A stretch of DNA of 64,000 bases from Acidimicrobiaceae bacterium (GCA_024641005.1 JAHEDX010000012.1:1-64000); one strand, 5' to 3'; shown: positions 18,685-27,082, counted from the stretch's first letter. Made by a program: numbers and translations. The notes: a model not told the origin generated them from the sequence alone.

Positions 18685-20262
18685 TCACTCCACCGCCGCG
18701 TCGGAGATCGGGCCGTACCCGCCACCACCGGGCAGTTCGAGCCGTACGACGTCGCCGGGCTGCAAGGTGAGGCGGGCCTGGGTGACCACCGACTCGCCGT
18801 TGACCTTGAAGCTGCCGGCCTCTCCCGACTCGCCGCCGAAGACACCTTGCGGTGGCTCAGCGAGACGGCTGGTGACGGCATTGAGCTGCCACGGTCTGCT
18901 GGTGGCGACCGAGAACTCGACGACCTGGCCGAGCCCACCCGTCTGCCGACCGGCTCCGCCGGACCCGCGACGCAACGACTTCTCGTGGAACCGGATCGGA
19001 GCCGATGCCTCGACCACCTCGATCGGGACAGCCGAGACACCGGTCGGGTACGAACAGGCGTCGAGACCCGACTTCGTCGCCCGTGCGCCGACACCGCCGG
19101 CGTAGGTGAACATCGCCGTGATGAACGGCTTGCCGCTGTCGTGGTTGCCGTTGACCTGCATGGTCCACACCGCCCCCGAACCTTCGGCCATCGCGTCGTC
19201 GGGTCGCACCTGGGCGAGCGCCTTGAGCAGCGCGTTGGGGAGGAACATGCCGACCACGTGTCGGGCCGTCCCCGGCTGCGGTAGCACCGCGTTGACGATC
19301 GATCCCTCTGGGGCGACCACCTTGATCGGCCCGAGGCTGCCATGGTTGTTCGGGATGTCGGGATTGAGCACCGAACGCACCGTGAACGTGGTGTATGCGT
19401 GGGTGTAGTTCTTGACCACGTTGATGCCCCATGGGCTCGCCGGAGAGGTGCCCTCGTAGTCGACCGTGACCTCCCCGGCGTCGGCATCGACGTTCACCGA
19501 GCAGACGATGTCGATCCGGCTGCCGTCGGCGAGGTCGAGCACGGCCGACGATGCGTACCTGCCGCTCGGGAGTGCCCGGATGCTCTCGCGAGTGGCAGCC
19601 TCTGAGCGGTCGATGATCTCGTCGGCCAGGCCCTCGATGTCGTCGAGGTCGAAGGTGCTGCACAGCGCCGCCAGGCGTTGCGCTCCGACCTCGCCTGACG
19701 CGAGCTGGGCATGCAGGTCGCCTGCCATGTGATCGGGCTGGCGAACATTGGACAGTATGAACTTCCAGACGTCCTCGTTGCGTTCGCCGCGCTTCATCAG
19801 CTTGCAGATCGGGATCCAGAGACCCTCTTCGAACACGTCTCGTCCACCGGCGCCGATGCCGTAGCCGCCGACGTCGGTGTGGTGGATCGTCGAGCCGAAG
19901 AACGCGATCAACTTGCCGTTGCGCCAGGCGGGTACGAGAACGGTGACGTCGAGCAGCTGGCCGGCGGTCTTGTAGGGGTCGTTGGTGATCAGCACATCAC
20001 CGGGTTCGATGCTGTCGAGCGGGTATTCGACGAGCATGTTGGCGGCGCCGATCGCGAGCGAGTTGATGTGCCCTGGGGTGCCGGTGACCGCCTGGGCGAC
20101 CATCCGGCCGCGTCGGTCGAACACTGCGTTCGCCAGATCACCGGCTTCGCGTACGATCGGCGAGAAGGCTGCCCGTTGCAGGGCGCGGGCCTGCTCGTTG
20201 ACCGTCGCGATGAGCGACTGCCACAGGATCTCGAGCTCGACCGGGTCGAACGAACGGCTCAT
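18685..20262 (-). CDS. hyuB: Hydantoinase/oxoprolinase-type subunit B
   Basis: A 525-residue HyuB-family protein. Typical family segments are FDPVELEILWQSLIATVNEQ at the N-terminus, GTPGHINSLAIGAANML, DVLITNDPYKTAGQL, the metal-binding FFGSTIHHTDVGGYGIGA and the C-terminal Gly-rich PGGGGYGPISDAAVE. With HyuA it forms an ATP-dependent amidase or carboxylase: family members open hydantoin or 5-oxoproline rings or carboxylate acetone and acetophenone. Start overlaps hyuA by ATGA. The pair argues for ATP-driven ring opening or carboxylation in this pathway; which one is unknown. Confidence 0.92.
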   Translation of the reverse strand: MSRSFDPVELEILWQSLIATVNEQARALQRAAFSPIVREAGDLANAVFDRRGRMVAQAVTGTPGHINSLAIGAANMLVEYPLDSIEPGDVLITNDPYKTAGQLLDVTVLVPAWRNGKLIAFFGSTIHHTDVGGYGIGAGGRDVFEEGLWIPICKLMKRGERNEDVWKFILSNVRQPDHMAGDLHAQLASGEVGAQRLAALCSTFDLDDIEGLADEIIDRSEAATRESIRALPSGRYASSAVLDLADGSRIDIVCSVNVDADAGEVTVDYEGTSPASPWGINVVKNYTHAYTTFTVRSVLNPDIPNNHGSLGPIKVVAPEGSIVNAVLPQPGTARHVVGMFLPNALLKALAQVRPDDAMAEGSGAVWTMQVNGNHDSGKPFITAMFTYAGGVGARATKSGLDACSYPTGVSAVPIEVVEASAPIRFHEKSLRRGSGGAGRQTGGLGQVVEFSVATSRPWQLNAVTSRLAEPPQGVFGGESGEAGSFKVNGESVVTQARLTLQPGDVVRLELPGGGGYGPISDAAVE

Positions 20263-22388
20263 GACTCACCTCCTGCGCGTAACGGATCGATGCCAGGCAC
20301 CGGCCCGTTACGGGTGGCGATCAGGCTGCCGTCGGCTGCCACCTCGACCGACCATCCCGGTCGGATCACCGAGGTCGTCTCGCGTTCCTCGACCACCGCC
20401 GGCCCGTCGAACCTGGCGCCGGCGCCGAGATCGGCCCGGCGATACACCGGGGCGTCGACAGCGGGCGCTCCCCGGCCGAACACCATGGGTCGATGGCTCA
20501 CCGGCTGGGGCGGCCCCGTGGCGATCGCGAGCGTGCTCGATGGCTCGACGATCGTGGTGCGAGCCGAAGCAGACAGCCGCCACGTGACCGCCTCGACCGC
20601 CACATCGGGGATCGTGAGGCCATAGATGCGGCGGTATTCCTGGTCGAAGGCGTCGGTGACGTCGGACGGCGATGCCGGCCACGTGTCGCCCTCGCCGACC
20701 CAGATCGTGATCTCGTTGCCCTGCCCCGAATAGCGGGCGTCGACGCCGTAACGGAACTGGACTGCGTCGTCCGGCACTCCTGCGGCCGACAGCACGCGGC
20801 GCCCTTCGGCCCGCAGCTCGTCGAGCAGCGCGTCGCGCTCGGCGGGGTCGATGGTGTCGATCATCCGCGGGAGCGACCGCGCCAGGTCGATACGAACCGG
20901 CGACACGAGCGTTCCGAACGCCGACAGGACGCTGGCATTGACCGGGAAGATCAGTCGGTCGGACTCGAGCAGGTCGGCGACACCGCACGCGTGAACTGGC
21001 CCGGCACCGCCGAATGCGATCACCGTGACCCCGCGCAGGTCGACGCCCATCTCGACGCTGTGCATGCGTGCTGCAGCAGCCATGTTCTGATTGACGATCT
21101 CGTGCATACCGGCGGCCGTGTCGATGGTCGACAGGCCCAGCTGGGCGGCGACACGAGCGACGGCGGCGTCAGCCAGGTCCTGGTCGAGCGGCATGTCGCC
21201 GCCGAGGAACGCGTCGGGGTCGAGCAGCCCGAGTAGCACGTCGGTGTCGGTGACGGCCGGCTCGGTGCCGCCACGTCCATAGCTGGCCGGGCCCGGCTCG
21301 GCACCCGACGATTCGGGGCCGACCTTGAGCAGACCGAACTGGTCGACGCGACCGAGGCTGCCGCCGCCGGCACCGATCTCGACCAGATCGACCGAAGGAA
21401 CCGAGACCGGAAAGCCGGAGCCCTTCTTGAATCGATACGCGCGGGCCACCTCGAAGGTGTTCGTGAGCTCGGGCTCGCCGTGCTCGATCAGGCATGCCTT
21501 GGCGGTGGTGCCACCCATGTCGAAGCACAGCAGCCGCTCTTCGCCGAGCCGTTTCGCGAACCAGCTCCCCGCGAGCGCACCGGCTGCAGGACCACTCTCG
21601 ACGAGTCGGATCGGCGCCCGTGCTGCGTCGTCCGCCGAGACGACACCGCCATTCGACAGCATCATCAGCACCGAGCCACCGAAACCCTCGGCCGACAACC
21701 ACTTCTGCAGCTCGTCGAGGTAGGGCCCGATCACGGGCATCGTCGCGGCGTTACATGCCGTGGTGATCATGCGCGGGTATTCACGGATCTGCGGCGAGAT
21801 CTCCGCAGAAATGCACACTGGGACCCCGAGCTCGCGGCGTAGGTAGTCGGCAATCTTCTGCTCGTTGACGCGATTCACATAGCTGTTCAACAAGCAGATC
21901 GCGACCGACTCGACATGGGACGAGGCAAGTTGGCCGGCGAGTTGTGCCAGATCGTCCTCGGTCGGGTCGACGAGCACCTCGCCGGTGGCGCTGACGCGTT
22001 CGTCGATCTCGAACGTCAGCTCGCGGGCGATCGGAGGTGCCGGGAATTCGATCTGCAGGTCGTACATGTCGTAACGGTGCTCGTCACGGATCAGCAGAGT
22101 GTCGCCGAAGCCCTTCGTCGTGACCAGTCCGCTGCGCCCGATCTTGCCTTCGATCAACGCGTTCGTGATCAGCGTGGTGGCGTGCACGATCGGTGCGGTG
22201 ATCTCGTGCGGAGCGACGCCCGCTTTCGCCAAGAGCTGTGTGACGCCGGCGCGCACGCCGTCGAGCGGAGCGCTCGGCGTCGTGAGCGTCTTGTCGACCA
22301 CGATCCGCCCGGTTGCGGCGTCGAGCAGTACGACGTCGGTGAACGTGCCGCCGATGTCGACCGCGAGTCGCCAGTCGGTCTGTGTCAT
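20259..22388 (-). CDS. hyuA: Hydantoinase/oxoprolinase-type subunit A
   Basis: A 709-residue HyuA-family ATPase subunit. It shows the actin-like phosphate-binding motif VDIGGTFTDVVLLD at the N-terminus, LLCFDMGGTTAKACLIEHGE in the middle, NAATMPVIGPYLDEL and the conserved VIAFGGAGPVHACGVADLL near the C-terminus. ATG at 22388 overlaps the cupin stop (TGATGA); the track ORF begins about 100 nt upstream because the frame happens to stay open. It works as a complex with HyuB. Family chemistry is ATP-dependent hydrolysis or carboxylation of a ring or ketone. Confidence 0.92.
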   Translation of the reverse strand: MTQTDWRLAVDIGGTFTDVVLLDAATGRIVVDKTLTTPSAPLDGVRAGVTQLLAKAGVAPHEITAPIVHATTLITNALIEGKIGRSGLVTTKGFGDTLLIRDEHRYDMYDLQIEFPAPPIARELTFEIDERVSATGEVLVDPTEDDLAQLAGQLASSHVESVAICLLNSYVNRVNEQKIADYLRRELGVPVCISAEISPQIREYPRMITTACNAATMPVIGPYLDELQKWLSAEGFGGSVLMMLSNGGVVSADDAARAPIRLVESGPAAGALAGSWFAKRLGEERLLCFDMGGTTAKACLIEHGEPELTNTFEVARAYRFKKGSGFPVSVPSVDLVEIGAGGGSLGRVDQFGLLKVGPESSGAEPGPASYGRGGTEPAVTDTDVLLGLLDPDAFLGGDMPLDQDLADAAVARVAAQLGLSTIDTAAGMHEIVNQNMAAAARMHSVEMGVDLRGVTVIAFGGAGPVHACGVADLLESDRLIFPVNASVLSAFGTLVSPVRIDLARSLPRMIDTIDPAERDALLDELRAEGRRVLSAAGVPDDAVQFRYGVDARYSGQGNEITIWVGEGDTWPASPSDVTDAFDQEYRRIYGLTIPDVAVEAVTWRLSASARTTIVEPSSTLAIATGPPQPVSHRPMVFGRGAPAVDAPVYRRADLGAGARFDGPAVVEERETTSVIRPGWSVEVAADGSLIATRNGPVPGIDPLRAGGES

Positions 22389-22768
22389 CAGCCGTTCCTC
22401 AGATCGTCTCGTGGCGGAGCGAACACGTCGAGGATCCAGCACTCGTCGTATTCGTCGTCGCCGACGAACACGCTGTCGCCGTGCCACACCCCGTTGGTTG
22501 CCAGATATGCCTGGTGCTCGCCGAGCACCACCCGGTCGGTCGGGTCGTCATCGCCGATCCGGAAATCGAGGGCGCCGCGCACCACCACGCCCAACTGCTC
22601 ATGGTCGTCGTGCTTGTGGAGGAACGAGCCGGTCGCCCCACCCTTGATACGCCAGAAGCACAACTGGAGCTGTTCACCGGTGATGACCCTGCGCCGAAAG
22701 CCCGGACGGTCGGTTTCGACGAACTCGTCGTCATCGAAGAAGTGGCAGTACTGGGCGCTCAGGTCCAC
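22388..22768 (-). CDS. Small cupin-domain protein
   Basis: A 126-residue single-domain cupin starting at GTG. The first cupin motif is HKHDDHEQLGVVVRGALDFRIG and the second GEHQAYLATNGVWHGDSV, so the His/Glu/His metal site is intact. Such proteins can be dioxygenases, isomerases or ligand sensors. It is the first well-supported gene of the long operon, with a GntR-type operator about 130 nt upstream. A 31-codon ORF with a strong ribosome-binding site overlaps its start in another frame, so either the two are coupled or the start is misread. Confidence 0.82.
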   Translation of the reverse strand: MDLSAQYCHFFDDDEFVETDRPGFRRRVITGEQLQLCFWRIKGGATGSFLHKHDDHEQLGVVVRGALDFRIGDDDPTDRVVLGEHQAYLATNGVWHGDSVFVGDDEYDECWILDVFAPPRDDLRNG

Positions 22769-22854
22769 GCCGGGACCCCGTTCGGGTGTGGATCGACGAT
22801 GCTCGTGGGTGCGTGGTCGGCGCCGCCGAGGCGACGCATTCCCTGGATCGTCAT
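22759..22854 (-). CDS. Candidate 31-residue leader ORF overlapping the cupin start
   Basis: ATG at 22854 follows GGGGGAG at ideal spacing and encodes MTIQGMRRLGGADHAPTSIV followed by DPHPNGVPAWT. It stops 8 nt inside the cupin gene. The cupin itself has only a weakly preceded GTG. The ORF may couple translation, may be a regulatory leader, or may represent the true N-terminus of the cupin if a one-base frameshift or sequence error is present. The peptide resembles no family I know. Confidence 0.4.
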   Translation of the reverse strand: MTIQGMRRLGGADHAPTSIVDPHPNGVPAWT

Positions 22855-22899
22855 GCCCGATTCTCCCCCGGTGAACTGCCGACCCGATCGGCTGGACTG

Positions 22900-22912
22900 A
22901 TGGTCAGACCAT
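22900..22912. promoter_or_regulatory. GntR-type operator upstream of the cupin-hyuAB operon
   Basis: ATGGTCAGACCAT is a perfect 13-bp palindrome in the gap between the second Rieske gene and the operon. The same core occurs before the second Rieske gene and before gntR. FCD-family GntR proteins typically bind TGGTnnnACCA dyads. Confidence 0.75.
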
Positions 22913-23005
22913 ACCAGACCTCACCCGATTCGACGACTCGAATGATTCCCGACGCGATGCCCGAGCAGCAGCGGGCTCCGGAGCCGGACGGCAGCATCGT
23001 GGCCC

Positions 23006-24001
23006 TCACCCGGTGACCCCGATCAGCGCCGCGAACCGCCGGCGCCATTCGACCGATGCACGGTCGGCTTGTACGTTGACGAGTCCGGTGCGCTCGAGCG
23101 GCATGGTGCCTGGCACCATCTCGAGCATCCGCTTGTCCTCGGCGCCGATCGCCCGGTCGAACGTGATCACCTCTTGTGGATCGACGGAGAAGTCGTCATT
23201 GCGCCACACCACGAACGTGAACAACGAATGGGTGTCGTCGACCGGCGTGCTGCACAGCAACAAGATGTGTTCGAGGCCGTCTTCGTACCGGATCGTGCTG
23301 CGCACCGAGAACGGCAACTGGAAACCGGTGCTCATGTGTCGATGCACCACCGGTTCGGTGGTGCCGGTCGTGGCGACCGCCTGGTCGGGGTTGTTGGCAT
23401 CGACTTCGTAGGCGTAGCCGAACCAACCATTGTCGAGATCGCCGAGCTCGATGCGAGGCACGAGCGTGCTCTGCCCGGCACCGAACGTGCCGGTGTGGAC
23501 CCAAGGGAAATGACTGATGTCGCAGAAGTTGTCGACCATCCGGGTCGCACAGACACTCCAGTGCTGGATGCCGCTGTTGATCCGACGGAACCTCGGGTCA
23601 TCCTCGTGGGAGATCAGCGGGATGCCTTCGGACGGCTCACCGGGACACATCCACACCAACCCGTACCGCTCTTCGACGTTGACGCAACGCAGGTGAGCGG
23701 TCGGGGGAATCGCTGCGCCCTCGCCAGACGACGGCACGCCGATGCAGTGCCCTCGATCGCCGAACGACCAGCCGTGGTACGGACAGGTGAGCACGCCGTC
23801 GACGACGGCGCCCTGAGACAGCGGGGCTTCGCGGTGTGGACACCGATCCGGGGCAGCGACGACCGTTCCGTCGGCGGTTCGCCACACCACATAGCGATCC
23901 CCGAGCAGGGTGACTGCGTGGGGATCGCCGGCGATGTCGACACCTTCGGCGACCGGGTGCCACGCAGCTCGCAGCACCGGACTTGCGACGAATCCCGTCA
24001 T
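23006..24001 (-). CDS. Rieske non-heme iron oxygenase (VanA/PAO-type)
   Basis: A 331-residue oxygenase. Rieske ligands are C54/H56 in APDRCPHREAPLSQG and C73/H76 in LTCPYHGWSF. The catalytic iron motif is VDNFCDISHFPWVH (likely D157, H164, H169). This shorter architecture fits the vanillate O-demethylase/phthalate oxygenase class, whose members often remove O- or N-methyl groups. ATG at 24001 follows GAGGGGG; the upstream ATG at 24034 is less well placed. A 33-bp palindrome containing two overlapping GntR half-site pairs lies just upstream, so it is probably transcribed separately under the same regulator. Confidence 0.9.
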   Translation of the reverse strand: MTGFVASPVLRAAWHPVAEGVDIAGDPHAVTLLGDRYVVWRTADGTVVAAPDRCPHREAPLSQGAVVDGVLTCPYHGWSFGDRGHCIGVPSSGEGAAIPPTAHLRCVNVEERYGLVWMCPGEPSEGIPLISHEDDPRFRRINSGIQHWSVCATRMVDNFCDISHFPWVHTGTFGAGQSTLVPRIELGDLDNGWFGYAYEVDANNPDQAVATTGTTEPVVHRHMSTGFQLPFSVRSTIRYEDGLEHILLLCSTPVDDTHSLFTFVVWRNDDFSVDPQEVITFDRAIGAEDKRMLEMVPGTMPLERTGLVNVQADRASVEWRRRFAALIGVTG

Positions 24002-24036
24002 ACATCCCCCTCGGCAGCTCCGGACCGCCACCACAG

Positions 24037-24069
24037 TCCCGGATGGTCAGACCATCTGACCATCCGGGA
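24037..24069. promoter_or_regulatory. 33-bp palindromic GntR operator upstream of second Rieske gene
   Basis: Two perfect 15-bp arms (left TCCCGGATGGTCAGA) flank a 3-bp centre (CCA). The left part contains the 13-bp ATGGTCAGACCAT palindrome found elsewhere; the symmetry creates a second, overlapping site. It lies 36 nt before the Rieske start and may bind two GntR dimers. Confidence 0.75.
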
Positions 24070-24121
24070 TATTACTCAGGGTCGACTCGGAACGCCAGCC
24101 GAACCCGACCGCAACACGCGC

Positions 24122-24865
24122 TCAACGCAAGTCGTCGACGATCGAGTGTTCGACCGTGACGAGGTGAGCGGTGACCGCGTCGTTCATCAGCGCGGAGTTC
24201 CCCGCGGCGAACGCATTCGCGATCGCGCGGTGGCCGGCGATCGCATCGACGACCAGCCGCCGAACCTCAGGCCGGTTCTGCTCATCGCGGAGGATCGCGT
24301 CGAAGTCGCGGGAGCGGAAGAGTTGATCGAGGACCTTTCCGTACAACTCGATCAGGAGCGGATTGCCGCACAGGGAGGCGATCGTCGTGTGGAACTCTCG
24401 ATCGAGCCGTCTGAATTCGTCGATCTCCAGATCGTCGTCGAAACGCTGCAGCAGCGAGCGCACCGCCTCACGGCCGGCATCGTCGGCGCGTTCGGCGGCG
24501 AGCGAGAAGATCGGGGCTTCGAGCACTCGGCGCGTCTCGAACAGCTCGCGCACGAATGTCTTGCGATTGTCACCGCGTTCGACCGACACCTCCGGCAGGT
24601 GCTCGGCGACACACGTGCGATTGCCGCGCCGCTCGATCACACCGAGCGACAACAAGCCCTGGATTGCTTCGCGAACCGACGTTCGAGCGACCTGGAACTG
24701 GTCGCTGAGCTCACGTTCGGACGGGATGCGAGCCCCGGGCGCCAGTTCGCCGGTGGTGATCCGTTGCAGCAGCTGCTCACGGATCTGGGTACTGACCGTC
24801 CGGCGGGACACGGGGTCGAAGGTCACGGGTTCAGACAGGACGGACTCCTCCAAGTGTGTGGACAT
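24122..24865 (-). CDS. GntR family transcriptional regulator (FadR/FCD subfamily)
   Basis: A 247-residue regulator. The N-terminal winged helix is clear: TVSTQIREQLLQRITTGELA, then PGARIPSERELSDQFQVARTSVREAIQGLLSLGVIERR. The C-terminal all-helical FCD domain contains ELFETRRVLEAP and LDREFHTTIASLCGNPLL, with His/Asp residues that usually bind a metal and a carboxylate effector. ATG at 24865 has AAAGG upstream; ATG codons at 24883 and 24919 are alternatives. It is divergent from the VOC gene with two TGGTCnGACCA palindromes between them, so it is probably autoregulated and controls the entire catabolic island. Confidence 0.9.
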   Translation of the reverse strand: MSTHLEESVLSEPVTFDPVSRRTVSTQIREQLLQRITTGELAPGARIPSERELSDQFQVARTSVREAIQGLLSLGVIERRGNRTCVAEHLPEVSVERGDNRKTFVRELFETRRVLEAPIFSLAAERADDAGREAVRSLLQRFDDDLEIDEFRRLDREFHTTIASLCGNPLLIELYGKVLDQLFRSRDFDAILRDEQNRPEVRRLVVDAIAGHRAIANAFAAGNSALMNDAVTAHLVTVEHSIVDDLR

Positions 24866-24926
24866 GGCGACCTTTGACGACATCTCGACGATACCTGCCG
24901 CGACATCCCAGGGTGACATCGTTGGA

Positions 24927-24945
24927 CCGATGGTCCGACCATCGG
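24927..24945. promoter_or_regulatory. GntR operator 1 in gntR/VOC divergent region
   Basis: CCGATGGTCCGACCATCGG is a perfect 19-bp palindrome (9-1-9) matching the ATGGTCnGACCAT core upstream of the other island genes. Confidence 0.72.
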
Positions 24946-24988
24946 CCCAGTCAGGCTACCGGCGCCGTGATCGCAGGACAAGACCAAC

Positions 24989-24999
24989 TGGTCAGACCA
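24989..24999. promoter_or_regulatory. GntR operator 2 in gntR/VOC divergent region
   Basis: TGGTCAGACCA, 11-bp palindrome, same core as the site upstream of the cupin operon; 64 nt before the VOC start codon. Confidence 0.68.
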
Positions 25000-25062
25000 T
25001 CGGACCGCGAGCTAGTGTTGGGCGAATCCCACGAACGGAACCGTCGCCATCGGAGGCCAGTG

Positions 25063-25551
25063 ATGCACGAATCGACCTACGACATCCACCCCGCCGAGGC
25101 CAGGTGGACCCATGTCGCCCTACGGGTCGACGACATCGACGCCACGATCGACTTCTACACCTCGATGACCCCGATGGTGCTGATCGACAAGCGCCAGGAC
25201 GACATGGGCTTCGGAGCATGGCTCGGCATGCCCGGTGCGACCACCAACCCGTTCATCCTCGTGGTCGCCCAGTTCCTCGAGGGGTGCGATCCCTTCGCCG
25301 ACGCGCCCAAGGAAGTGCTCGCGCCCTTCGCTCATCTCGGTGTCGAATTGCCCAGCCGCGATGCGATCGACGAGATGGCGGCCCGAGCCGAGGCCGCGGG
25401 TTGCCTGGCGATGCCAGCCACCATGATGCCGCCACCGATCGGATACATCTGCATGGTCCGCGATCCCGACGGCAACATGATCGAGTTCTCGTGGGACCAG
25501 GGCGTGTACGCCACCCTCCGCGACAAGTGGGGCCTCCCCGGCGACGCCTGA
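25063..25551 (+). CDS. VOC family (glyoxalase/extradiol dioxygenase-like) protein
   Basis: A 162-residue protein with two beta-alpha-beta-beta-beta halves. Half one begins WTHVALRVDDIDATIDFYTSM (metal His), and half two ends YICMVRDPDGNMIEFSWDQG (metal Glu). The length fits a single VOC monomer that dimerises. GGAGG lies before the ATG. It is transcribed divergently from gntR with two GntR palindromes in the shared promoter, so it is part of the island regulon. It may be an isomerase, lyase or ring-cleaving dioxygenase; residues do not decide. Confidence 0.85.
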   Translation: MHESTYDIHPAEARWTHVALRVDDIDATIDFYTSMTPMVLIDKRQDDMGFGAWLGMPGATTNPFILVVAQFLEGCDPFADAPKEVLAPFAHLGVELPSRDAIDEMAARAEAAGCLAMPATMMPPPIGYICMVRDPDGNMIEFSWDQGVYATLRDKWGLPGDA

Positions 25552-25661
25552 CTCCCGAGCACTCATCGGCCGATCGGCCGGCCGGTTTCGTCGCGAACTC
25601 GCAGATTCCATCCCCGTTGCAGATCTGTGCCGGCTCGGACCCGCCCGAACATGCAGCGACG

Positions 25662-27047
25662 TCAGGATCCAGAGGGGCGGCCACCGAGGGCAATCCACTG
25701 CTGCGATTCGGACAGAACGGGGAAGGCCTGCCGGGACGATCGGTCATACGCCTCCAGCCCTTGGGCGCCGAGGAAGAACGCGAACCGGCCGTCGGGTGAC
25801 CAGATCACAGTGGGAGCGGCGACCGGTTCGCCGAGCTGGACGAACTCGCCCGTGCCCAGGTCGATCAGACCGAGCGTGAACGCCCCGCCGTTCGACCGGG
25901 CGATCACGGCGCACATGGTTCCGTCGGGAGACACCGCTGGGCTGCGCGCCCCACCCCAGTTGGATGTGGGCTCGTAGCTCGTCTCCGGATTCCACGACGC
26001 CTCCAACTCACGCGCCTCGCCGGTCTCCCGGTCGGTCACCCAGACCCCACAACGCAGCCGAGCGTCACAGTCTCTGGCGACAGCGACAACGCTCGAGACA
26101 CCGAGCAGCACACCGGGGGCGACCAGTTCCGCAGACGACTCGCCGACCGAGTAATACTTGCCCGCCACGTCGACGATCAGATCGCCGTCCGCATCGACGG
26201 ACCAGGCCCAGCCGCTCGGCGGTATGTCGATCGTGGCGCCCGTCGTGTCACCGTGAAGATCGATCTCCTCGTAAGCGAGCGGTTCGGCCCAACCTCCCTG
26301 CGAGTAGCCCACGATCCGCCAGAACCGGCCGGTGCCGGGTTGCCACAGCGGTTGCCACGGCTCGCCCAGATTCACCGTTTCGGACGTACCGTCGTCGTAG
26401 GCCACGAGGCTCTCGCCGGCCGGGCCCCCGAACACGATCCAGTCATCCCCGACGACCATCGTGCCCGTATCGATCGAGGCGAAGGGCGGCAGCGGACGTT
26501 CGAGCAGCGTCTGGCTGGCCAGGTCGAGCTCGACCAATTCGCGAGAGCCGGTCACGCCGACCAGGGTGAGCTCGACACCGGCCACTCGCGGATCGAGTTC
26601 GACCGCTGCCAGGGTCGGCGCGCGCACGGTGGTCGTCGGACGAGACGCGGCGATCGTCGTCGTCGTCTCGACCCCTGGTATCGCCTCGCCCGGCAGGAGG
26701 GTGGTCGTCACCGCGATGGTCACGCCCGCCGTGGTCTCGGTGGGCGTGACAGACCCCTCCGTTCCACCGGCACGACCGATCAACCAGCCGAGCAACAACG
26801 CGAACACCCCGACCAGCGTCGCTGTCGTGTACAGCCGACGCTGGCTCGGATTCGAAGAAGTGTGGGACGGTTCGACCGGTTCGCCGATCACGACGTCACC
26901 TGTCTGACGAGCGGCAAGATCCGGGATCTGATCGTCCGGCTGCCGTTCGGGCGAGTGGCGTCCCCGCTGGCCGTCGATCGGATCGACGTTGGATGTCAGC
27001 TCGATCTCGATGCGCTCGGACTCCGGCCGGCCGTCCATCACCGACAT
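25662..27047 (-). CDS. Membrane-anchored hypothetical protein with extracellular propeller-like domain
   Basis: About 461 residues. A charged cytoplasmic N-terminus is followed by one membrane helix (YTTATLVGVFALLLGWLIG), a Thr/Pro-rich linker, and about 300 residues of repeating beta-strand patterns such as DDWIVFGGPAGESLVAYDDG and SPDGRFAFFLGAQG. These resemble WD40- or TolB-like propeller blades. The start is uncertain: the ORF is open to 27206 but the region above 27098 overlaps the divergent SnoaL-like gene. I chose ATG at 27047. No function can be assigned; the topology suggests an extracellular sensor or binding domain. Confidence 0.65.
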   Translation of the reverse strand: MSVMDGRPESERIEIELTSNVDPIDGQRGRHSPERQPDDQIPDLAARQTGDVVIGEPVEPSHTSSNPSQRRLYTTATLVGVFALLLGWLIGRAGGTEGSVTPTETTAGVTIAVTTTLLPGEAIPGVETTTTIAASRPTTTVRAPTLAAVELDPRVAGVELTLVGVTGSRELVELDLASQTLLERPLPPFASIDTGTMVVGDDWIVFGGPAGESLVAYDDGTSETVNLGEPWQPLWQPGTGRFWRIVGYSQGGWAEPLAYEEIDLHGDTTGATIDIPPSGWAWSVDADGDLIVDVAGKYYSVGESSAELVAPGVLLGVSSVVAVARDCDARLRCGVWVTDRETGEARELEASWNPETSYEPTSNWGGARSPAVSPDGTMCAVIARSNGGAFTLGLIDLGTGEFVQLGEPVAAPTVIWSPDGRFAFFLGAQGLEAYDRSSRQAFPVLSESQQWIALGGRPSGS

Positions 27048-27082
27048 CAAACCACATTGCAGCGCATCCCGGTATCGCTCGC

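Noticed and set aside
25567-25580. CGGCCGATCGGCCG palindrome between the VOC gene and the convergent hypothetical gene
   Set aside because: A self-complementary GC run without a loop is common in DNA of this composition; not enough to call a terminator or operator.
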